A stretch of 64,000 nt of DNA, taken from NCBI GenBank assembly GCA_025504975.1, contig JANUWI010000002.1, forward strand, positions 3,410,001 to 3,474,000, written 5' to 3'. The notes below the pieces were generated by a model. That model was not told where the DNA came from. It saw nothing but the letters and a program-made list of their open reading frames with translations, and did no database searches. Numbering within the stretch: position 1 is the stretch's first letter; each line of letters begins with the position of its first letter. Shown here one piece after another: positions 56,721 to 64,000 of the stretch. The stretch comes from Plenodomus lindquistii (lineage: Eukaryota > Ascomycota > Dothideomycetes > Pleosporales > Leptosphaeriaceae). The position numbers and the translations under genes were made by a program.

Positions 56721-57539
56721 ATTTTTATAAATAGCTAAGCTAATAATAGCTCTATAAAGTTTCTTAACCCTATTTATATAGACTAAAGATTGTTAAAATA
56801 GCTTTAAAAAGCTAAAGTCTTTACTTCTAGTAATTCTAGTCCTGTGCTACTTTAATTCTAATAATAATATAAAACTAGAAACTAACGCTTTAAATAGAGT
56901 AGTAGCTAGAATTATATTTTAAAAATACCTAGATAGTAAATAGTACTCTATAGCTTTCTATAGCAAAATACTTATAGAAGTAGAGCTTAATTAAAAGATA
57001 TATAATAAAAAACTATTTACTATTATTACTACTTTTAAAAAATAGAAAGCTAAACTAACTTTAGTTTAGTACTAAGTCTAAATGTATACTAATTATTAAT
57101 CTTTAAAGTACTTTATAAGTATAAAAGTTCTAAATTAATAATAAGCTAACTAGGCTAAGTTTATAGCCTTTTTTAACTTCTAAATTAAGTATACTCTAGG
57201 TAAAAGTAATAAACGCGTAGATATTTTTAGTTAATAAAAATAAAATATAAAAAATTTTAAAGTAGCCTAGTAAAATAATTATTTTTTAGTTTTTTTTAAC
57301 CTAGCTAGGTTACACAGCTGTATTAACTCTAAACTAGTAAAGTAATATTTAGAGTTCTCTCTATAAATAACTATTACTTCTTTTTAACTAACTCTAATAA
57401 TATTACTAGATTTCTTAGAACTAATAGAAGCTCTATTAAAGAAGAACTAATAGTTTTTTAAAAAGAAACGCTTTTTACTGCCCTTCTAGTATTAGATAGA
57501 TAATAAACTTCTTTTTTATAGTAACTGCTTTTACGTTTC

Positions 57540-58150
57540 TTTAAACTCCCTACTCTATATATAACTTATTAAAAAAATATATAATTAAGTATTAATAGTT
57601 TATTCTAGTACTATAAAAATTTACTAATTATTTATATAATACTACTACTAGAAAAGAATAGAAGCTACCTATAAATAGTATATGCGTAACTGCGTTACCT
57701 ACTAAAAATTCTATCTAAAATAAATCTAAATCTAAAGGTTTCTCTACTTTTTACTAATTCTAGAGAAACCTATATAATATTTTATAATAGACTTTAAATC
57801 TTTCTCTAAAAACTAACACAGCTATAATTAGATTCTAGTAATTATTAATTAACTTTTTAAATAAGTAATTATAATACTATACTATAAAATAATAGATACC
57901 TAAAGCTTTATTTAACTATTTATATAATAGGTATACTAGTTTAAATATACTTCTAAAAATATTATTTCTAACTACAGCGCCTAGTTTATTTTCTAATTCT
58001 AGTCTAAATTCTATTAGATTATAGGTGCTAAAATATAACTCTCTACTATCTATTATAAATAAACTAATAGCTAAACTAAAATTATAAATAAGTATATTAA
58101 CTAACGCCTATAGCTATTTATAATATACTACTAGAATAACTAAAGTAAAC
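57540..58150 (+). pseudogene. Integrase relic of element B
   Basis: Conceptual reading gives IIDFKSFSKN, ILVIIN, a central ISNYSAQF (family: VSDRGPQF) and IQLSTTYYKQTNSQTK (family: LSTAYHPQTDGQTE). Order and spacing match the DDE integrase core of Ty3/Gypsy elements. Confidence 0.75.
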
Positions 58151-60071
58151 TTTTTTTATTTATAGACTAAGCCTAGATAACGTTTTTATATATATTAATA
58201 GAAATAGCCCTATACTAGCTTTTATATAGTTTTAAACTCTAATAAAACTAGAACTAGCACTATTTAAAAGTAGCTAACTCTATTAAAAAATTTCACTACT
58301 AAAAAGTTTATAATCTAGCTATTTAAATACATAACGCTTAAATATAAGCTAAAAAGAATATAGAAAAAGTATAAAACTAAATGCGTTCTACTATTAACGC
58401 CTACTAATATTTTATTAACTAGAGAATTAGAAATAAAGTCTATCTCTCTACTACTAACCTAGTAACTATAAAACCTAGCTAAAAGTTATCTAAACTGTAA
58501 AAAAATCTTTTTAAAGTTTTTAAATAGATTAGGTATTTCTATAGATTTAAGCTCTCTCTAGGCTTTAAAATACATAACGTGTTTATATCTAACGTTTTTT
58601 ATAAAAATTCTAATAACTCTCTACTAGAATAAAAGGCTCTAAAGCTACTAGCTACCTTTATATAAAGTATAAAAAAGTAGAAAGTTAAAGAAATTCTTAC
58701 TAGTAAGCTTATTTAAAATAAGCTAAAATACTAAGCTAGCTAGATAGAATATAATTTAGATCTAACCTAGTATCTAGCCTCTAATTTTATAGGCTCCTTT
58801 TATAAACTATAAAACTTCTACTAGAAGTATTCTAATTGTCTAGAATCTCTCTAGATACTATATAGATAGCTTTAGGCATAGAAAAAAAAAATAAAAAATA
58901 TATTATAGTTAGTAAATAATTATATTTTGTAAACCTAATAGTTTTTCTATTATTAATATATAAAAATTACAGCTAATATATAAAACTAGTATATAGCTTT
59001 TACTAATAAAACTTTTAGCTAGTAAGCTAACTATTATAAATAGATATAAAAGTTTTTTAAAATCTATTTATCTACTACTATAACCTTTTAACCTCTATTT
59101 TACTATTAAAGGCGTTACGCACTTTATCTAATTTAGAGTCTTTAGCGCTTTTACACTTTAAAAATTTTCTATTAGGCCTATAAATAGGCTTACGTTTCTT
59201 TTTACTACTAGAAAAATCTAAAGCTTTTTTAGAAAAAGCGGCAGCTAAAGCTACTACGTTTTTCTAAAAAAGCTATATTTTCTAGCGTAAATCTAAAACT
59301 TTTTTATATAGACTTTAAAGTTTTTTTTATTATATATAGTAGCTTACTAGTATTATATTAGTTACGCTAAAGCTAGTAACCTGCGTAGTTACTATCTATA
59401 CTATAGAAGCTAATATTTTTATAGCTAAACTAGCTACAGCTTTTATATCTACTAGTTTAGCTTTAAACTTTTTTATTTTATTTTTATTAGCTAGTATAGC
59501 CTACGTAGTAAGGCTTTTAAAATTATAGAACGCTGCTATAATTTAGTTATATTCTAGTTCTATATATATAAGTACTTAAAAAAGTTAGAAAAAGCTCTAA
59601 ACTAGTAGAAAAAAATAGTTATTTACTAGTTTATATTTTTTATTTAGAAATATATAATAAGTATACTTCTTTAAATTTACTAATTTAAATAAATGTATAA
59701 AGTAAAATTTACTATAAAACTAGGCCTAGATAGAGCGTAAGTAAAAAATCTAATAGGCTAAAAAGTATATACCTAGAGGTATAGAAATAGATATTTTTAT
59801 AAAAGCTATTTAGCGTTAGTATTAGAGGTAATAATAAGTAGTAATAGAGTACGTATAATAGAGGTATAGAGTATAATAAGTAAAAAAAAATTATAATATG
59901 TAAAAAATTATTATATCCTACTAGAGTAACTACTAGATTTAGTAGTTATTATAATAATTATTAATAAATAGTAAATAGAAAGTTATATTTACTTTAATAA
60001 AATAATAATTCTAGAATAGACTCTATATAGAGGTTATATAGAGAATACTTAAATATAGAACTATTTAATTT

Positions 60072-60085
60072 AAAGCAGGGGGTAA
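60072..60085 (+). other. Polypurine tract of element B
   Basis: AAAGCAGGGGG directly precedes the 3' LTR. This is the position and composition expected for the plus-strand primer, and it is one of very few G runs in the AT-rich block. Confidence 0.7.
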
Positions 60086-60502
60086 TATAACAAAGCTATA
60101 TTCTATTATAATAATAACTTTTAGCTATAAAAGCCCCTTTATAAGCTACCTCTATCTTTCTCTATATAAACTTATTAAAAATAGAAAACTATACTAATCT
60201 CTACCTAAACTACCTCTATACTATACCTAGTCTAGATTCTATAAAAATCTCTACTCTACTATTACCTACGTGCTAATATAGCAGAGGAAAAAAAAAAACT
60301 CTATAAAGGCTTAGAACTACTACTAAGTCCTACTTTATATAGCTTACTTTTTTAATAGAACTATAGAGGTATAATTTTTTTATCTTTTTATATAAAGCCT
60401 ATAAAAATATAATTTATTTAGCTTTTTAATCTACGCGCACTTCTATATGCTTTTAAACTAATTTAGACGTTTTTTAGCATTTTATATTCTTAAGCTGTTA
60501 CA
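60086..60502 (+). repeat. 3' LTR of element B
   Basis: 417 bp ending GTTACA, which has escaped mutation; the 5' LTR ends ATTATA at the same place. It is followed by the right ATTAT target duplication (60503-60507). Confidence 0.85.
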
Positions 60503-60507
60503 ATTAT

Positions 60508-60887
60508 ATAACTAATAGCTATAATAGCTTCTATTATAGCTAGTAATAGACGTATATAATAGCTAATAGTAGATATATATAATAGCTAATAGTAAATATA
60601 TATATTAGCTAATAGTAAATATATATATTAGCTACTAATAGATATAAAAACTTCTATTATAACTATTATATAAGTATATAGAAATATTAAAATGCTTTTA
60701 TAGTAGATTATATTTAATTTATATAAATAAATAAATAATATATTTAGTTATTTTAAATATACTTATTATTTTTTTTAAAAGTATACTTTTACTATTTTAG
60801 TAGTAAAACTACCTCTATCTATATATAACGCCTATTTTTAAAAACTTAGTTTTATAATCTTTTTAATACTAGCTACTTTATATTATA
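60508..60887 (+). repeat. Right LTR of element A, second part (after element B)
   Basis: Resumes exactly where the left LTR of A would continue (ATAACTAATAGCTATAATAG), and runs to CTACTTTATATTATA at 60887. Together with 52904-52997 it equals the left LTR length within a base. Confidence 0.7.
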
Positions 60888-61983
60888 GCTATTTAAAAAG
60901 ATCTTTATAGTAGCTTTATTAGTAGTTTAAAGTTAAATAAATGTTTTTTATATTAATACTAGTTTATATATAATAATTATAGCCTTTTTTAATACTTTTT
61001 TAAAAGGTTTAACTATAGAAGTTAGTAAGCTATTTATATACTTTTAAATTTTTACTTTTATAATTATTAATTATAACTTTAGTTTAAAAGTATTATTTAA
61101 AGTTTATAACTACTAGAGTTTATTATTAATAGAGAGTAGTAATTAAGTATATAACTAGTATTTAAAGTATAATATAACTAACTCTAGCTTATATAAAACT
61201 AGTTTAGTACTTTAAAACTTTTTTTAGATATTACTAGAAATTATTATAGCTTTATAGGCGTATATAAAGTAAAATAGAGATTTAAACTTTATTATATATA
61301 TAATTTAGTTATATATAAACTTTTTAGTTTAGTAGCTATATATTAACTTTAAAAGTATAAAATAATTTATATTAAATAGCTATAAAAAGTATAATAAATA
61401 GAAAAGTATATATATAGTAATAAGTTTTTTTTATAGTATTACTAGATTTTAAATATATTATAGTTTTTATAGCTATTAATAATAAATAGCTAGTACTCTC
61501 TAATAATACGCGTTTTAGTTTACATATTAAAATACTCTAACTACTAAAATTTAAGTTTATTAGTTATCTAGCTATTTTTAGAGACTATAATAATCTAGTT
61601 TTAAAATAAACTATTTTTTTTATAGTAGACTTAAAAATAGTAACTACTTTTAAAAATAATAAAAAATAAAATAGTCTATTTTATTATATTTATACTTTAT
61701 ATAAGTATTATCTATTTTTAGTTACTTTACTAAACTAATTTTACTTAATTTAAATACTTTAAAGCTATAATAACTACGCCTATTAATATCTAGCCTATTA
61801 TAAAACTTATTTTATTAAAGTTATATATATTTTTATTTAAAATACTATACTTTTTTTCTATATTAGCTACTAACTAGAATTAGATTTATATAATTTTATA
61901 GTTTTTATAAAAAGCTTTTCTATAGTTATATTTATAATTAAATTTTACTTTAAATTTAAAGTAGTACTTTATAAATGTACTAG
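60888..61983. other. Unassigned AT-rich sequence between elements A and B'
   Basis: About 1.1 kb of equally mutated DNA. It does not match elements A or B by eye, and no reading frame or domain can be recovered. It could be an older repeat into which A and B' inserted. Confidence 0.4.
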
Positions 61984-62403
61984 TATAATAAAGCTATATT
62001 CTATTCTTATAATAACTTTTAGCTATAAAAGTCTTTTTATAAGCTACTTCTATTTTTCTCTATATAAGCTTATTAAAGATAAAAAACTATACTAACTTTT
62101 ACCTAAACTACCTCTATACTATATCTAGTCTAGATTCTATAGAAATTTCTAGTTTACTATTATTTACGTGCTAATATAGTAAAAAATAGAAAAAAACTCT
62201 ATAAAGGCCTAGAACTACTACTACTAAATTCTATTCTATATAGCTTGCTTTTTTAATAAAACTATAAAAGTATAATTTTTTTATTTTTTTATATAAAATT
62301 TATAAAAATATAATTTATTTAGCATTTTAATCTACGTATACTTTTATATACTTTTAAACTAATTTAGATATTTTTTAGTACTTTATATTTTTAAACTATT
62401 ATA
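61984..62403 (+). repeat. 5' LTR of element B'
   Basis: About 420 bp, starting TATAATAAAGCTATATTC and ending CTATTATA, colinear with the two LTRs of element B. Confidence 0.82.
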
Positions 62404-64000
62404 TTATAATAAAATTATTCTTTTACTAGTAACAGCCTATATAATATTACTAATTTATTTAAAAAAATTATTTAAATTCTTTAATTAACTAGCTTTTAAA
62501 ATTTCTCTAGTTCTAGCTCTAATTAACACTAATAGATCTATTAATAATTATAAAACTAAATTTTAGAAATCTCTAGTTAACTAAAGCCTATAGATTTAGA
62601 TTTTTATAGTATTACTAGTTTAGATTACTTTTAGAAAAGTTATATTAGATAGCGCTAAAGTAAAAATTTAAAAACTATTAATAATCTAGTAGAATTAAAA
62701 GTAAAGCTAATACCTATCTTTATTAATAAATAATAAATTCTACTTTTTAAAAAATAAAAAAAAATAACTAGCCTTTTTAAAAAGTCTATAAACTTATTAA
62801 ATATTTAAAATATAAAAAATAACTAATACTAGCTAATTAAAAAATAACTAAAGCTAGATAGAAGCTAGACTTACTTTAGTAGAATCTAGAAATCTAGTAA
62901 CTATAACTTTTAATAATACTATAAAAATAATAGCCTAGCTATATACTATATTAGTAGCTTTATAAACTAAAATAAAACTTATTAATAAAAAAAACTCTAT
63001 TTAATACTATTTCTAAATTTATTTTTATTTTTTACTAAAAACTTTTAGACCTATTAATATTACTAGTTAACTAGATTACTTTTAAAAGATTTTTTTTATA
63101 TTTTTAAAAAGCTACGTTTATTAGAGCGTACCTTTTCTATCTCTAAACTTTTAAATAGAAAGAACTTTATTTATAGATAATAGAAGGCTTAAATACTAGA
63201 TTTACTTAAAATTAATAGTAATTTATTTAATTCTAAATATACTTATATAGCACTAGTTTAGAGTAGTACCTCTAGTCTAGCTAAAAAATATTCTAAATTT
63301 TAATACTTATTTAAAAATAAAGCTACCTTTTTTTTTTATAAAAGCTATAATAGCTACGCTTAATAAATACTATATTATAAATAATAAATAAAGTAAAGTA
63401 TATAATACCTTTAACGAACTATATATAAAAAAAATAAAACTTTTTTTACTTTTAAAGTATATTTTTTAAGTAATACTATAAAAGAATATATACTATATTT
63501 AGAATAGATTTACTAAATATAGATAAAAATAACTTCTAGCCTATATATTTTTATTTAAAGTTTTAGATATACTTAAAATAACTTTTTTCTAGATATAATA
63601 AAATACTTTATAGCTTTTAATATAAAAAAAAAACCTATCTAAAAAAAAAACTATTATTAGAACTTTTTTTTTTAATAGTACTAATAAGTTTAAAGCTAGA
63701 ACTATAGTATAATCTAGTTTAAATACTTTTTAAAAAAAACTTTAGAAAATACTATACTATATATAACTCTCTAAACCTTTTTATAATTTACTATAGTACT
63801 TTTATAGTAAGTAATAGCTACTCTAGCCTCTATAAAAGTACTAGGTAACTACTATAACTATAGTAAACTAAAATACTATACTAATAAATATCTATTACTA
63901 TAAATAAAAAAAATAGTAATTAAAAATTACTCTAGCTAATATTATAACACTGCTAAAATACTAGATTTAAAAAAAAATTAAATAGAAAATAAGTAGTTCT
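61984..64000 (+). mobile_element. Second copy of element B family (B'), truncated by window end
   Basis: A third LTR of the B family (61984-62403) is followed by the same 5' internal sequence as in copy B: 62404 onward parallels 53415 onward, including the TAACAGCCTATATAATATTA block and the gag zinc-knuckle relic near 63850-63900. It carries many extra C-to-T and G-to-A changes compared with B. The rest lies beyond the window. Confidence 0.82.

Larger units (their letters stand above)
52998..60502 (+). mobile_element. Ty3/Gypsy LTR retroelement relic 'B', nested in element A
   Basis: About 7.5 kb with two 417 bp LTRs (52998-53414 and 60086-60502), a polypurine tract directly before the 3' LTR, and a 5-bp ATTAT target duplication. 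LTR ends are TATAAT/TATAAC...ATTATA/GTTACA, that is mutated and intact versions of a TGTAAC...GTTACA inverted terminus. The internal order is gag zinc knuckle, RT, RNase H, integrase, defining Gypsy. It keeps more C and G than element A, so it looks younger. All frames are closed by RIP-type stops. Confidence 0.85.
46417..60887 (+). mobile_element. Ty3/Gypsy LTR retroelement relic 'A', interrupted by element B
   Basis: The left LTR is 46417-46889 (473 bp, starting TATAACAATC). The right LTR is split into 52904-52997 and 60508-60887 (474 bp together) by the insertion of element B. Both ends start and finish with sequences consistent with mutated TGTAAC...GTTACA. The internal part is plus-strand, with reverse transcriptase before integrase, which defines the Gypsy order. 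It is heavily mutated, with stops in all frames. I could not see a clear target duplication. Outer boundaries are accurate to a few bases at best. Confidence 0.75.
45961..64000. other. AT-rich, RIP-mutated repeat block (no surviving genes)
   Basis: From about 45960 the sequence becomes overwhelmingly A/T, with TA by far the commonest step. CA and TG dinucleotides are nearly absent, while C survives mainly before T, C or G. This is the footprint of CpA-to-TpA repeat-induced point mutation acting on both strands. No open frame of about 60 codons or more survives over 18 kb. Conceptual reading still reveals Ty3/Gypsy gag, reverse transcriptase and integrase relics, listed separately. The change from normal to mutated sequence takes place within a few tens of bases. 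Confidence 0.95.

Noticed and set aside
58900..60070. A minus-strand gene in the 3' part of element B
   Set aside because: No frame or domain could be recovered; apparent patterns fit degraded retroelement sequence.
45961..64000. Possible subtelomere or centromere
   Set aside because: No telomere repeats are visible, and an AT-rich RIP block alone does not establish either; position in the chromosome is unknown.

Overview
The window is nuclear DNA of a filamentous ascomycete, most likely a Dothideomycete and probably Pleosporales. The evidence is the compact genes with roughly 46-100 bp GT..AG introns, a head-to-head pair of class V and class VII chitin synthases, an AreB-type GATA factor, a nuclear ATP9 gene, and an abrupt change from a GC-balanced gene-rich block to an AT-rich block of repeats carrying the signature of repeat-induced point mutation (RIP). 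Order-level placement is inference; no species is claimed.

Layout. 1-11098: a class VII chitin synthase (minus strand, cut by the window start) and a class V myosin-motor chitin synthase (plus strand) share a 1.24 kb divergent promoter. 12177-26526 holds housekeeping genes: translation factor eIF5B, mitochondrial L-2-hydroxyglutarate dehydrogenase, a Nudix ADP-ribose pyrophosphatase, a hypothetical protein of a lineage-expanded family, SRP68, and a mitochondrial PPR protein. 26527-29366 is gene-poor and carries two degenerate minisatellites and a possible small spliced gene. 29367-30952 is an AreB/ASD-4-like GATA repressor whose N-terminal reading frame has no ATG. 31948-32452 is nuclear ATP9. 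34954-39312 is a 1399-residue MMS1_N/CPSF_A (DDB1-superfamily) protein. 40053-41427 is a TBC1D20/Gyp8-like RabGAP with a likely GC-AG intron.

The accessory end of the gene block (42446-45531) holds two divergently transcribed secreted cysteine-rich proteins, one built of three tandem six-cysteine modules and the other with about 38 cysteines, plus an unknown low-complexity protein. They lie next to the AT-rich block, a setting like that of effector genes in plant-associated Dothideomycetes.

From about 45960 to the window end almost every CpA/TpG has become TpA and no long reading frame survives. It contains nested Ty3/Gypsy retroelement relics. Element A (46417-60887) carries element B (52998-60502) inserted in its 3' LTR, with a 5-bp target duplication and TGTAAC-type LTR ends. 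A second copy of B (B') starts at 61984 and leaves the window.

All exon boundaries were worked out by eye from splice signals, reading phase and family motifs; no searches could be run.
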